The notes under the pieces are model-generated. The model had not been told where the DNA came from and made no database searches. It worked only from the letters and a program-made list of their open reading frames with translations. Of a DNA stretch of 64,000 nucleotides, positions 11,690 to 23,396 are shown in pieces. Numbering within the stretch: the first letter of the stretch is position 1; each line of letters opens with the position of its first letter. Made by a program: the position numbers and the translations under genes. The stretch is taken from positions 250,001-314,000 of the forward strand of contig CAUYUJ010003880.1 of the NCBI GenBank assembly GCA_963575745.1, written 5' to 3'. The DNA comes from Prorocentrum cordatum. Lineage: Eukaryota; Sar; Dinophyceae; Prorocentrales; Prorocentraceae.

Positions 11690-11910
11690 TCCTCCTCATA
11701 CCCAGACTTACTCACACTCAGATTTACTCATACCCAGACATACTCAGACACGAACTTAATCATATTCATACCTGCTCATACTCAGACCTACTCCTACTCA
11801 GAGTTACTCATGCTGAGACTCACTCGCGCCCTGACTAATACTCAGAGTTTATTCCAGACTTACTCATACTCAGACCTGCTCGTACTCAGACCCTTTCGTT
11901 GTCTGATTTA
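11690..11910. repeat. Minisatellite of TACTCATACTCAGAC units
   Basis: Degenerate 15-18 bp units (ACTCATACTCAGACYTACT) repeat about a dozen times. Confidence 0.8.
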
Positions 11911-11924
11911 TTCCACACACAGCA

Positions 11925-12445
11925 GATCGCGAGGACGTCTCAGGCGGGGCGCTGGCTTCAGCCCCCCTAAGGGGAGCCGCCAGGGGTGTTTTCACGGTCC
12001 CGCTCGCAGCAATTTTGTGGGGATGTCTCCGGCGGTGTGCTTGTTGTCTGTCCCAACATCCTTGGCTATCCGAGCAGATTGTGAGGATGTCTCAGGCGGG
12101 GCGCTGTCTTCAGCATCCCTAAGGGGGGGCGCCAGGGGTGTTTTCACGGTCCCGTTCGCAGCAATGGTGTGGGGATGTCTCCGGCGGTTTGCTTGTTTTC
12201 TGTCCCAGCATCCTTGGCTATCCGAGCAGATTGTGAGCATGTCTCAGGCGGGGCGCTGGCGCTGCTTTCAGCATCTCTAAAGGGAGCCGCCAGGAGTGTT
12301 TTCACGGTCCCGTTCGCGGCCGTTTTGTGGGGATCTCTCAAGCGATTTGCTTGTTTTCTGTCCCAACATCCTTCGCTGTCGGAGCCGATTTGGAGGATGC
12401 CTCGAGCGAGGCGCTCATTTTCACCCCCCCAGGTGGGCCAGGTTT
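11925..12445. repeat. About 155-bp tandem repeat, 3.5 units
   Basis: Units begin near 11928, 12083, 12235 and 12395. Each has GAGGATGTCTCAGGCGGGGCGCTG, a GCCGCCAGGGGTGTTTTCAC block and CTTGTTTTCTGTCCCAACATCC. The core GAGGATGTCTCGAGCGA also builds the array at 37040-37470. Confidence 0.85.
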
Positions 12446-12509
12446 TGAGGATGTCTCGATCGGTTTGCCTGTTGTGGTGGCCAGGCTCGTGGGCGCAGAT
12501 TCTTCTCAG

Positions 12510-12760
12510 GATGCCACAGGAAGCTCCAACAGGCCCCAGGAGACCACATGAGGTCCCAGGAGGCATCAGGAGGCCACAGAAAGACTCAAGAGGCCACAGG
12601 ATGTCCCAAGAGGCTCCAGGAGGCCCCAGGAAGCTCCAGAAGGCCCCAGGAAGCCACAGGAGGCCCCAGGAGGCCACAGGAAGCGCCAGGAGGCCTCGGA
12701 AGGCAACAGGAGGCCCCGAGAGGCCCCATGAGCAGGAGGCCTCAGAAGGCAACATGAATG
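12510..12760. repeat. Degenerate AGGCCCCAGG repeats
   Basis: Units such as CAGGAGGCCCCAGGAGGCCACAG repeat irregularly for 250 bp. They are the reverse-strand form of the CTTGGGGCC family. Confidence 0.75.
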
Positions 12761-12774
12761 GCTCCAATCCCATG

Positions 12775-13045
12775 TGTTTTACGTATGCTCCTATCGATTG
12801 GGCCTCACCTGGAGCACGATTCCTTGATGTTATACGTATGTTTCTATATATTGTTTTTCTTCTGTGTACACAATCCTACATGTTTTGCTGATGTTCCTAT
12901 GTATTGGGCCTCTCCTGGGACACGAATCCTTGGTGTTTTACGTGTGCTCCTACAGATTGCCCTTCTCCTGTGGCTCTAATCCGCAATGTTTTTATGTACG
13001 TGTGTTGCTATAGTTTGGGCCTCTCTTGGGGCACGAAATCTCCCT
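12775..13045. repeat. About 110-bp tandem repeat, three diverged units
   Basis: Three blocks each read roughly TTTTACGTATGCTCCTATNGATTGGGCCTC, then CTGGGGCACGAATCCTTG (starting near 12777, 12890 and 12990). The units are diverged, with length differences between copies. Confidence 0.65.
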
Positions 13046-14020
13046 AGGAGGTCCCAGTTGGCCCCAAGAGGCTCCTGGGGACCCCAGGAACCCCCAGTAG
13101 GTTTCAGGAGGCCCCAGGAGGCCCCAGGCTCATGCGCAGAGACGCGCTCGTACTATTGAGGCTCTGTCCCACTCCAATTCATTCGCAGTTAGATTCATGT
13201 CCAGACCGTCACAACTGAAGCCCGTTTATATTCGAAAGCTTTTGCGCCTAGACATTCACGGCGGACAGGTCCATGCGAATAGATGCACATATGGGGAGCT
13301 CCACGCAGTGAATCTTTTTTGTGGTCGCGACACGAATAGTAGAAGTAAACAGCTTGGCATTCACCCAGTCCCCGTTATTGTTGGCGCAGAAAGAGGGAGA
13401 GAGAGAGAGAGAGGGAGAAAGAGAGAGAGACCTAAAGACAGAGAGAGAAAGAGCGAGATAGAGTGAGAGAGAAAGAGAGCGTTGCAAACCTCTGTCCAGG
13501 CACCGCAACAGGTCAAGCAATGTCGCTTGTCCTATCTTGGATCACTACGGCTGACGCCGACGTCGGAAGAAAGGAGGCGGGAGCAGAGGGGACGCGGCGG
13601 ATTGGGTCGGTGGTTGTGATGGTGGGCGCGACGATGGTTTAGATCTGCGACCAGTTGCGGACCTCACCTCTGCGGTTCCACGCGGCCCCGGGGTATTTCA
13701 CACCCCTGGTGGGGTTCACTTGGCCGCAGACATCCTTCAAACTTTGAGTCCTGGCCAGCTTTCAGAATTCAAACCCGCAGGGGCAGGGTTCACACGTGGT
13801 GGCCTAGCGGAGGGGACGGATGAGGACTGTCTGCCTGGTTCTGTCTTGGTAATCGACCAAGGACCCCTTGTTGAACGTGACCGACCAGCTTTCGCGCCGA
13901 AGACCGCGGGGAACCGCCGAAGACCGCCCGAGATCGCCGAACACCTTCGGAAAACCGCCGAATATTGCGGAAGACTGCCGACGAGCCTCCGAAAGCCGTC
14001 GAGGACGGCCCGGGAGGGAG
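13046..14020. other. No gene recognised; contains a (GA)n tract
   Basis: A (GA)n-rich tract lies at about 13388-13480. The remainder has no recognisable protein motif; a short GCCGAAGACCGCC-type repeat precedes the GGA tract. Confidence 0.5.
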
Positions 14021-14024
14021 GCGG

Positions 14025-14155
14025 AGGAGGGGGAGGAGGAGGAGGAGGGGGAGGAGGAGGAGGAGGAGGAGGAGGAGGAGGAGGAGGAGGAGGAGGACGA
14101 GGAGGAGGAGGAGGAGGAGGAGGAGGAGGAGGAGGGAGGAGGAGGGAGGAGGGAT
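14025..14155. repeat. (GGA)n microsatellite
   Basis: About 130 bp of nearly pure GGA. Poly-Gly, poly-Glu and poly-Arg frames here are repeat translations. Confidence 0.9.
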
Positions 14156-14234
14156 GGGTGGCAATAGTCCGCGCGCGCCGCGGCACGGGCAGACCTGGCC
14201 AGTAAGGAGGCACTCGGGAGCTGGCAGGCGGCGT

Positions 14235-14394
14235 CCTCGTCGTTGTCCTCGTCCTTGTCATTGTCGTCGTTGGCGTCAGCGTCGTCGTCGGCGTCCTCGT
14301 CCTCGTCTTCGTCGTCGTCGTCGTCGTTGTCGTCGGGCTTCGTCTTCGTCGTCGTCGTGGTCGTCGTCGCCGTCGTCGTCCTTGTCGTCCTCCT

Positions 14395-14452
<58 letters not shown>

Positions 14453-14455
14453 CCC
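14235..14455. repeat. (GTC)n microsatellite
   Basis: CGTCGTCGTC-type repeat with interruptions, about 220 bp. Similar GTC tracts occur at 42605-42720, 49740-49820 and 51640-51955. Confidence 0.9.
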
Positions 14456-14602
14456 CGCGCGCGCCGTCGCACCGACGGCCCGCCCCGGCAAGGAGGCGCT
14501 CTGGAACTGGCAGGACGCCGCGCGTCGCCTGCAGGGGCGGATGCTAGGCTCTGCGCTCCCAGCGTGGCTCTTTTAACTGATTTCGCGCGGGTCTAGGATT
14601 CA

Positions 14603-14755
14603 GTCGGGCTTGTCACTCTACAGGAGGAAGTTTCAAACATAGTAAAAACATAGTGAGGGGACGATTTGTTTGTAAATGTTTGCGTTTGTTTGGGCATTGT
14701 TTATGTATCTTTTATTTTTCGTTTAAAATCCGCGTTTAGGGGAACACGCCCGACC
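14603..14755. mobile_element. TIR element, family T1, copy 2
   Basis: The left end reads GTCGGGCTTGTCACTCTACA; the right end TTTAGGGGAACACGCCCGAC is its diverged inverse. The interior is AT-rich and non-coding. Size and ends match the copies at 1500-1654 and 59018-59155. Confidence 0.7.
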
Positions 14756-14761
14756 TAAGGC

Positions 14762-15092
14762 TAGGACGAGGATCAATCCGTTCCAGAACCCGAAACGCTT
14801 TCACAACATTCCAGAAAGCTCTTGGATTCGAATAAGAAGAAGCCACATGATAAGTTTTTGGCGCTCCGCGAGGATTTCTTGGATCCGCGCGTCGGCCCCC
14901 CCGGCGGCGCCTCTGGCGCCGCTCCTGGCTCGCTCGGCGTGCCAGGGAAAGGAGTCCAGCACGGATCCAAGAAATCGGCGGGGAGCGCCAAAAGTGTAAA
15001 GTTAAGTGGTTTGTTTATTTTTCGAAGGACAAGGATCAGTCCGTTCCAGAGCGTCCCGACACGCTTTCACAGCGTTCCAGAACGCTCTGGGA
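14762..15092. mobile_element. Foldback element FB1 between direct repeats
   Basis: The foldback core runs from about 14856 (TTTTTGGCGCTCCGCG) to 14996 (CGGGGAGCGCCAAAAG). Its arms contain GATTTCTTGGATCCGCGC and the inverse, around a GGCGGCGCC centre. It sits between two copies of a segment of about 65 bp (14762-14823 and 15026-15092), each with GATCARTCCGTTCCAGA, CGCTTTCACA and TTCCAGAAMGCTCT. The outer repeat may be a tandem duplication or part of a larger element. Confidence 0.75.
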
Positions 15093-16300
15093 AGGCCGCA
15101 GGGCCCGAGACATCCTCCAGAGCCGCAGGATCCCGGAGACTCGATGTACACTCACCGTGTCACCCAATGTTGTCCCCGTCCTGGCTTCGTCTTACGATCC
15201 CCATCCCACTGTGCCAGCCGTCGCCACGGAAAACTTCGCGGAGTTCCAGCAAAAAAGGCGAATCACAGTGATATGCCGTTCGGTCCTTGACTCCTGAGAG
15301 CCGACGTCGCGACAAGGTGCAAGCGCTGTTGAAAAAAACAGGATTCGAGCTCCAGACTCCAATGTTGTACTGCATTGCTCGAGCCAGATCGAACCGCGAG
15401 GGCCTGCAGGCCAGAATACTGGCGAACATATTCAGTGCGAAACAAACGCGCCACGTGGACTTCCAGGCTCCACTCGAAGAAAAGACCACCTCCAAAACGA
15501 TTAGCAGTCGACGATCGGCCACGATCTCTTGGATCTGCGCCGGAGCCTCCCCCCCGTTCCGTTGGGCGCGGGGCGTGCCAGTGGCGGCGACGGATGGACG
15601 CGCACGGCGCACTTCCCGCGGGCACGAGAACTTGCCGTCCAGGTCCCATATCTGACCCCCCATCCCTGGGCATGCATTCTTGTGGGGAGGTTTCTCGTTA
15701 GTGCAAGCTGTAGTTCGCTTCGTGGGGTGCGTTTCCAAAACGAAAAGCACCCATGAACCTTCTTCGCGCGTCGCATGACACAGCGCGCGCTGTTACACAA
15801 GCGTCAACGCCGCACTCCCCCCAGACTGTCCTGACGCCTTCGGAGTGCCGGAGCGTTCCAGCTGGGGCAGACGGATCTCCAGCGGCTGCGCCGCCCTGGC
15901 AATTGTCCTTTTTGTGGGTGGGATTTATTCGTATGGCGGGTATATGTGGGTACATCATCTGGCCTGTTCGCAGCATTTGTATCCCCCGCCCCCGTGGGCC
16001 CAACGCGATTTCATCGCGTTGGCTGGCATTTGGGGAGCGCCATTCCTGGCGGGCCCGCAGGCCCCCCAACGGGTGGCAAGGGGGTCCAGCGGGGGAAGGA
16101 AGGCGGTGGGATTGAAAGGGATGACGGCATCGGGGCTGGGCAGGTCGGGGCCGGGCATGTCGTTTTTTCTTTTGGTCTCACGCAATCAAGGGCCCCGCGG
16201 GGCCCCACAGGTGATGCCAACTTCAGGTTTGTCCGTGTCTGCGGCCCCAGTGGGCGATGGGTTATTGAGCCGAGCGGGACGGGGTCTCGCACGGAGCGAA
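15093..16300. other. No recognisable feature
   Basis: About 1.2 kb without a recognisable gene. The segment near 15530 (ATCTCTTGGATCTGCGCCGG) weakly resembles one FB1 arm. Confidence 0.45.
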
Positions 16301-18700
16301 AGCGATTTCTCCCAAACCCTTCGCCCCGCGCGGTGCGCGAGCGATGTCCGAGGCGATGCGAGAGTAATTTCGCCAGCGCGCCGCGGGGGGGCGCTGCCTC
16401 CCGCGCGCGCCCCCTTCAAAGTGCGCGCGCGGCTCTCCACTGACGGGCGCGGCCCGCGCGTCGGCGTCAGCCGGGAGCTTGTTGGATTGTCTGCGGAGTG
16501 GAAACGCCCGCGGCGCGCTGTCCTTCGCCGCGCGCGGGCGATGCTCAGGGCGCCGCGCTTCGTTTCGCGTGGCGCGGTCGATTGCAGTCGTGACCAGTTG
16601 CGCGGGGCGCTATCGATCTGCGCGGGCCACGGCGCTCCTTGCCCGCAGTGCGCTTGGGGCGCGAAGATTTGTTTTGCGCGCTGCTGTCGCCGCTGGTAGA
16701 TGCGTCAGTCGCCCGTGAGGCTGCTGCGATTCTCGCGGGATGCATTGTCTCGTTCCCCTCATCGTCGGTGCGCGGGCGAGTTTCGCGCGCCGTTGGCCCC
16801 CGCGCTTCTCCCCCTTGCGGGGCGTGGGCGATTCTCTGGGGGGCGCGGGCGATCTGTCTGTCGCGCGGCGACGCGAGGGGGGGCGGGGCGGCGCGCGGCG
16901 CGCGCGTCGCGGGGGCAACCCGCCATCGCGCGCATCTGCCCGGGGGCGCGGGCGCAGCGCGCGCGTCGATCTTTTCTGGAGTCCTGCGGGGAACCGCCCA
17001 ATCGCCGGCGTCGGCCGGGTTTTTTGTTTTGTTTGTGCGGGCGGGGGGGGGGGGCGTGCGGATTTCCTTTATATATATATATGTATATATATGTGTATAT
17101 ATATATATATATAAGTTGCTGGCCCTCCCCGCGGCGCCCGACCCCTGTCGCGGCGTGCCCGGGCTCTCGGGCCAGCGCGGCGACGGCGCGCAGGAGGGCG
17201 TCGCGCGGGGGCGTCGCGCAGGGCAGAGGGCCGGATCGCAGAGCGGCCGGGGCGCGGCACAGCAAGATGCCCTTCCCGCATCAGTTCTCTTCTCTGATCG
17301 CGCCCCATCGGGCGCTTGGGCCGGCGCGCCCGCGGCCGCGCAGTCCCGGCCCAGGCGCGGCGGTTTTCGCTTGCGTGGGAGTCGGTTTGCCCTCGCCGCA
17401 ACGGAGCCCTCGCCGCGCGCGCGTTCTCGGGCCTGCGCGCGCGCGAGCGGCGCCCGCGGCGATAATCGGAACTTTTGGGCGCGACGGCAGGCCCGCGCTG
17501 GCGTGGGCCAGGCGACGCGGCGCTCGCCACGAGGCCCCTGGGCGCGCGCGCGCGCCGGCGCCGGGGGCCCGCTTCTGGGGCCTGCGAGGCGCCGAGCGCA
17601 GAGGGCCCAAATTCCGTCGGCAGCTGAAACGAAGGGTCAGTTTCATTGGATTTCATTTGAAGGAAAAATTTACTATCCATGGAGCACGCGGGCGCGGCCC
17701 GCGGCCTCGCCGTTGAGCTCGCGCTGCGGTTGGCGCGCGCGCGGGCGGACGAGCCCCCCCTTGACCTCCGCCGGGCCAGGCCCCCCGCGATGCCCGCGTG
17801 CGAGGCCCGGGCGCCCGCGGGCGACGCATGGGCGCCTGGCGCTCTGCGGCGACCCTGGGCGGCGCCGCGTTCCCAAGTGTCATCCGCCGGAAGTCGCGGG
17901 GGCATTTTTTTTGCGCGCGTCCAGATCCGGGTCGCGCCCCCTGCCAGACTGGTTCCGCTTGCGTCATTTCTTCTATTTTTTTTTCATGCGGTTCACGCTG
18001 CTTGCTCTCGAGCTTGAACTTGGAGTTTCAGCTCGTTCTTCTTTTGTGGTGGCGGGTATCCAACTCTGGGCTTTTCTTGTTGCCATGCTGTCTAAACCTT
18101 TGGCCGACCTTTCAACTTCCGACGCGTTCCAGTGCGTTCCGCATATGCCAAACTGGGGCGACGTATCTGTCAGACATGTTTTGCGGTCTGTCTGGGGACA
18201 TCTGTCCAAACGTTCTAGTTTGTTTCGCGCGTCCAGATTCGGGGCGCCTTTGGTCGAATCACTGCGTGCAGGCTATGCCAAAGCACGCGCGCGTGAATTT
18301 TCGTTCGCTTCGCGTGTCCGACTCGGGGGTTTGCCCTCGGGGCCCTCCTGCCGCCGGCCCCGCCGCTGCGGGCGCCAACCAGGGGCCGCGTGCAATGGCC
18401 CATCCGGGCGCTTGCCTGGGCCCCGCCCGCGGGCGAGGATCAGGCCGCGCCGCGCCCTGGTCCGCCCCGATTCAGCTGCCCCGCCGGCGCGGCGCCCCGC
18501 CGCCATGCTCGGCAGGGCCCCTCGGCGCCGCGAGCCCGCGGCGAGGCCGATCGGGGCCTGGCGCCGAGCTAAGCTCGTCAAAGACGCCCGCGCCCCGCGC
18601 GCGGAAGTCGCGCGGCCGAGTGGTACTCGCCAGATATCGCGCGCGCTCCGCGCGGGGTAATGCCTCTGGGCGAAGCGTGGAACTCGCCGGCAATCGCTCG
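16300..18700. other. Very GC-rich block with CG/GC alternation
   Basis: Long runs of GCGCGCG-type sequence give open frames of hundreds of codons on both strands at once. The translations are Ala/Arg/Gly/Pro-rich without domain motifs. I read this as stop-codon depletion from composition, not as genes. A short AT island (17069-17113) lies inside. Confidence 0.6.
17069..17113. repeat. (TA)n microsatellite
   Basis: About 45 bp of TATATA with two TG interruptions inside the GC-rich block. Confidence 0.9.
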
Positions 18701-18879
18701 CACCGAGCGCGACAGGGGAGCTCGCGGCCGCGCCGTTCCCGGGGGGGGCGGCGCGGCTCCCAGAAATGGTGCAGAAAGATGGGCTCCAGGGCTCCGGGTG
18801 TGACTTTTTGGTTGTCTCGCCGCGCCGGATCTCAGGGTTCGCGGCGAAGCGTCGCCCCCGCGACGCCCGGGGCCGGCGG

Positions 18880-20232
18880 TGTGAGGGGTGTGCCAGAATG
18901 GGGGGTGGAACCGCATGCGGGCGCAGCCACTGGGGCCTTCGGTGGAGCTCCCTATTGGGCCACGAAGCGTGCGAGGGGTGTGCCAGGATGGGGGGTGGAA
19001 CCGCATGCGGGCGCAGCCACTGGGGCCTTCGGTGGAGCTCCCTATGGGGCCACGAAACGTGTGAGGGGTGTGCCAGAATGGGGGGTGGAACCGCATGCGG
19101 GCGCAGCCACTGGGGCCTTCGGTGGAGCTCCCTATGGGGCCACGAAACGTGTGAGGGGTGTGCCAGAATGGGGGGTGGAACCGCATGCGGGCGCAGCCAC
19201 TGGGGCCTTCGGTGGAGCTCCCTATGGGGCCACGAAACGTGTGAGGGGTGTGCCAGAATGGGGGGTGGAACCGCATGCGGGCGCAGCCACTGGGGCCTTC
19301 GGTGGAGCTCCCTATGGGGCCACGAAACGTGTGAGGGGTGTGCCAGAATGGGGGGTGGAACCGCATGCGGGCGCAGCCACTGGGGCCTTCGGTGGAGCTC
19401 CCTATGGGGCCACGAAACGTGTGAGGGGTGTGCCAGAATGGGGGGTGGAACCGCATGCGGGCGCAGCCACTGGGGCCTTCGGTGGAGCTCCCTATGGGGC
19501 CACGAAACGTGTGAGGGGTGTGCCAGAATGGGGGGTGGAACCGCATGCGGGCGCAGCCACTGGGGCCTTCGGTGGAGCTCCCTATGGGGCCACGAAACGT
19601 GTGAGGGGTGTGCCAGAATGGGGGGTGGAACCGCATGCGGGCGCAGCCACTGGGGCCTTCGGTGGAGCTCCCTATGGGGCCACGAAACGTGTGAGGGGTG
19701 TGCCAGAATGGGGGGTGGAACCGCATGCGGGCGCAGCCACTGGGGCCTTCGGTGGAGCTCCCTATGGGGCCACGAAACGTGTGAGGGGTGTGTGAATGGG
19801 GGGTGGAACCGCATGCGGGCGCAGGGGGGTGGAGCTCCCTATGGGGCCACGAAACGTGTGAGGGGTGTGCGAATGGGGGGTGGAACCGCATGCGGGCGCA
19901 GCCACTGGGGCCTTCGGTGGAGCTCCCTATGGGGCCACGAAACGTGTGAGGGGTGTGCCAGAATGGGGTGGAACCGCATGCGGGCGCAGCCACTGGGGCC
20001 TTCGGTGGAGCTCCCTATGGGGCCACGAAACGTGTGAGGGGTGTGCCAGAATGGGGGGTGGAACCGCATGCGGGCGCAGCCACTGGGGCCTTCGGTGGAG
20101 CTCCCTATGGGGCCACGAAACGTGTGAGGGGTGTGCCAGAATGGGGGGTGGAACCGCATGCGGGCGCAGCCACTGGGGCCTTCGGTGGAGCTCCCTATGG
20201 GGCCACGAAACGTGTGAGGGGTGTGCCAGAAG
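18880..20232. repeat. 90-bp satellite array, about 15 units
   Basis: The unit runs from GTGAGGGGTGTGCCAGAATG through CGCATGCGGGCGCAGCCACT to CCTATGGGGCCACGAAACGT with a period of exactly 90 bp. Units from about 19061 to 19780 look identical. The first two differ slightly, and units near 19781-19970 carry small deletions. Because 90 is a multiple of 3 and the unit lacks stops in several frames, open frames run through on both strands (for example a 30-residue repeat with PEWGVEPHAGAATGAFGGA). No start, SL or flanking exon supports translation. Confidence 0.9.
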
Positions 20233-20778
20233 GGAGGGGGAGGAGGGAGGAGGAAGGAGAGGAGGAGGAAGGAGGAGGAAGGAGGAAGGAGGAAGGAACG
20301 CGGGGACCGTCTCTTCAAAACGAGGACCCAACAACACAGGTTGGTTGGGAAAAAATAGGAATCCTGTTATTTGTGTCTATTTAACTGCGTGACCTTGGGC
20401 CACTTGAAATCATGTCGTCGGTGATTCGGCTTCGACGTCGTAACTCGAGTCTCCGGCCACCGTTCGGGACGGTTCGGGCACCCCGAGAGCGGTCTCGGCG
20501 AGGCGCATCTGCTGGAACGCATCCCAACGCTGACTGGCCTCGAGCACCTTTCTTTTGGTCGACGTTTTCTTATCCACTGTTTTGCCGATCGGCGCGGGCC
20601 TCGCTTCCTCGCGCTCCATGGATCCATGGAGTAGATCTTGGTTTTTTGTTGGGCGCCTGTTTCGAGCAGGCGGATTCCCCCCCCATGGGACGCACTGCTG
20701 CACACAGTCGCACCGAACAGAGGCCTGGAGCAACCCCCCTACCCCCCCTCCCTTCGCCCAGTGTCGAAGCGCTCGGAG
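20233..20778. other. No recognisable feature
   Basis: A purine-rich GGAGGAAGGA stretch follows the satellite to about 20295, then unique-looking sequence without gene motifs. Confidence 0.5.
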
Positions 20779-20955
20779 GTTGATAGACCTCCTGCCCTGA
20801 CGCGTCGATTGAGGAGTTGGCCGTTTTCGGTTCGCGAGTGGGCGTCGCGGCCGTCATTTTTGCGGGTCCAGGTCCGTCAGTTTCGGTCCCAGGCCGTTTT
20901 CATTGCGGGGAGGTTTGCTAAAGGGAGGTTTGTCCACCGCCGAGTCGCCGAAGAA
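20779..20955. repeat. Dispersed repeat shared with 61900-62065
   Basis: About 170 bp align closely between the two loci, including TTGGCCGTTTTCGGTTCGCG, GAGTGGGCGTCGCGGCCGTC and GAGGTTTGTCCACCGCC. Both copies are in the same orientation. No coding signal. Confidence 0.8.
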
Positions 20956-21365
20956 GAAGAAGACGCTCCCCTGAACAGGCCATGTCGTCGGAGAGCCGCT
21001 GCGCCCTCCCCCCCTGGGCCAGGCGACACGCCCGGCGCGGCGGCCGAGGAGGAGGCGCCCGCGGCGGGCCCGGCGGGCGGCAGCGGTGCGCTGGGGGGCG
21101 CCGACAGCGGGCCGCAGGCGCGGGATGCCCTCGCCCCCTCGCCGCTACCCCGCAGAGGCCAGGGGAGTGAACAGTGCCGCTGGATACCCCCTCGCCGAAC
21201 TCTCGACCGCTCGCTTGTTCTCTCCGCCGTCGGCTCCTGTTCCGTCGGGACGGTAGCCGCGGGAGCGTGGCTGGTCACCCGACTGCGTCGCCCGAGGCCC
21301 TGGGAACTCAAGGGGACACCTGAGAGCACACTGAGGCTGCAAAAAAGAGCCAAAAAACAGAAACA
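20956..21365. other. No recognisable feature
   Basis: GC-rich with overlapping open frames on both strands; no domain motif. Confidence 0.45.
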
Positions 21366-21476
21366 GTACAACTCGGAGGTCCAGGCGCCTCCGGCGCGGT
21401 CCCTGGGGCGCTCCGCGCGCCAGGGAGGGGGGTCCAGCGCCGATCTCAGAAATCCGCGCGGACCTCCCAGTTGTTA
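21366..21476. mobile_element. Foldback element FB1, diverged copy
   Basis: The ends CAACTCGGAGGTCC and GGACCTCCCAGTTG are inverse. The interior has GGCGCCTCCGGCGC, GCGCCAGGGAGGGGGGTCC and AGAAATCCGCGCGGA, as in the other FB1 copies. Confidence 0.65.
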
Positions 21477-22454
21477 TGTTTACGTCATTGCGATGCGGGC
21501 GGCGTAGTCCCCGCCGCGGCGGCTGATTGTTCGTCGCACTCGGCCGCTATGGGAGGAGGCCCGTCGGCTCGCCAGGGGGTGAAAAGCGGGCCCTGAGGGA
21601 AGGAGGGCCCTGATGTTTTTTGTATGGTTGTGGGCCCTCCACGGTCCCCCGTACCTGTCCGAAAACGACTTGGGCTGAAGATCTCGTCCTTGGGGGGCAG
21701 GCCCCCGGGTGCCAGGGCCCGTTTCCTCGAGGACCCGCGTCCCCCCCAATGCAAAACATCGGCGCGGTGGCAAGGCGCCGCTCTTTGGTCGGCCACAGCC
21801 TTGCGTGCTGCAGTGCCGGAGGCAGAAAGCATATTGCGATTCCCCGTGCTCAGTGGCCCTATTCTCACGTGCGTTCCGTGCTCCGCATTTTGCTTGCTGG
21901 CGGCCGCTGAGGCTCATATCATCGAGAACAAGATAACCCTCTAACCCTAGTCACACGATGAAGACGTGGCCTCGTTTAGGTCCCCGTCTTGGCACTAGGG
22001 ATGCTAGATCTTGGCGGTTTGGTCTTATACATCTACAGAACAGACCCCCTGTCCCTCATGTTTCTGGCCTTCCTAACGTAGCTGTTGCTAGTCACCATCT
22101 GCCCCGCGCGGAATGTGTTTCCTGCGGATGTTCGGCGACCCGCGCGGAACGCATCCACTGTATAGCGTATATCTGCGGGCTGCTCCTCAGGATCCAGACA
22201 GCCGCGGGGGCGTGACTGCGGATATGCTCTGCGGGATCCACTGAGGTCGGTCCTGCAACCCCTCCGGGGGTCATCCCGAGCGGATGTCCAGGAAAGCAGG
22301 CTATCGGCCACGCGGCTGGGGCAGATGCCCGTTTTGGGGGGCCGAGCTTCGTGGCACCATTTTTGGCAGGTTCTGCTTTGCGGAGGCCCCTTTCCAATCA
22401 GTTGGGAAGCCGGCGTTCTTCGTAGTCCGACAACTCGTCCATGTCAGAGAGAGA
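21477..22454. other. No recognisable feature
   Basis: No protein or RNA family recognised. Short frames on both strands overlap. Confidence 0.45.
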
Positions 22455-22660
22455 AAAATGTTCTAAGAACCTTTCGTGGCTTGCACGAAATGATCTTAGA
22501 ACATGTCTGGCTGGGACTGTCTTGGTTTCACACATCGGGTTCATGTTCTAAGAATATTGTTTTTGTTCTTAGAAGATTCCTGGGTTCAAAGAACATTTCG
22601 TGGTAGGACTAGGAATGCCGGGACGGTCGGTCCCTGCTCAAAAAAAGAGGCGGGCTTCCC
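22455..22660. repeat. Dispersed repeat with TTCTAAGAAC motifs
   Basis: ATGTTCTAAGAAC, CTTAGAACATG and GTTCTTAGAAG repeat as short inverted motifs. The right part matches 11095-11205. Confidence 0.6.
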
Positions 22661-23104
22661 AGATCCATTCTGTATATCGGTGGCTCTGGTGCCCGAAAGC
22701 GCCCCCCCCAGAGGCCGAGAGCGGTGAGCAACGAGTGCGTAGCATGTCGTCTCTTCAGTCCCTCAGCCACCCGTTCCCCTCAAGGAGGGTGTGGCAGAGG
22801 GGCGGACGGGGCCCAGGAGCGCAACCCCTCCCTTTACGGGCATTGCGCCTGAGGGGGTCGCGACGGGCGGTCGAGTCTCGCCTCCCTTTCTTTTTTAATC
22901 AACGGAGGGGTGCGTTCTGACCAAGATCATTTCGAAGGCGAATCCAGCCGCGGCGACCATGATGTACCCCGAGGCCGAAAAAATCGCCCACTCCTCTGGG
23001 GGATCTGGGGTGGGGAGGGCCTCGGTGCCCCATTGTCTTGGGCGGTCGTGATTCTTGGGTCCCCGCCCGTTCCCTCTGGTGCCCCAGGGGGCCCCTTGGC
23101 AGTT

Positions 23105-23340
23105 TTTTTGGTTGGTTGGTTGGTTTGGTTGGCTGGTTGGTTGGTTGATTTGGTTGGTTGGTTGGTTGGTTGGTTTGGTTGGCTGGTTTGGTTTTAGTTT
23201 ATGTCTATTGGTTGATTGTTTTTTATTTTTTTTATTTACTTTTTTGTTGGTTGGTTGATTTGGTTGGCTGCTCCCCCATGGGCTCTCGCGGGGGCTCTCT
23301 GCAGTGCTGGCAGGTTGGTTGGTTGGTTGGCTGGTTGGAG
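23105..23340. repeat. (TTGG)n microsatellite
   Basis: TTGGTTGGTTGG tracts at 23108-23196 and 23243-23340 are separated by a T-rich spacer. Confidence 0.9.
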
Positions 23341-23396
23341 AGTTTCCTGGAGCGCTGTTGGCGCATGATCTGGCCATTAACTGGCCCAAATGTTAG

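Noticed and set aside
16639-19795. Open frames of 500-670 codons on both strands
   Set aside because: They lie in a GC-rich block and in a 90-bp satellite whose period is a multiple of 3; there is no domain, no exon structure and simultaneous openness of several frames.
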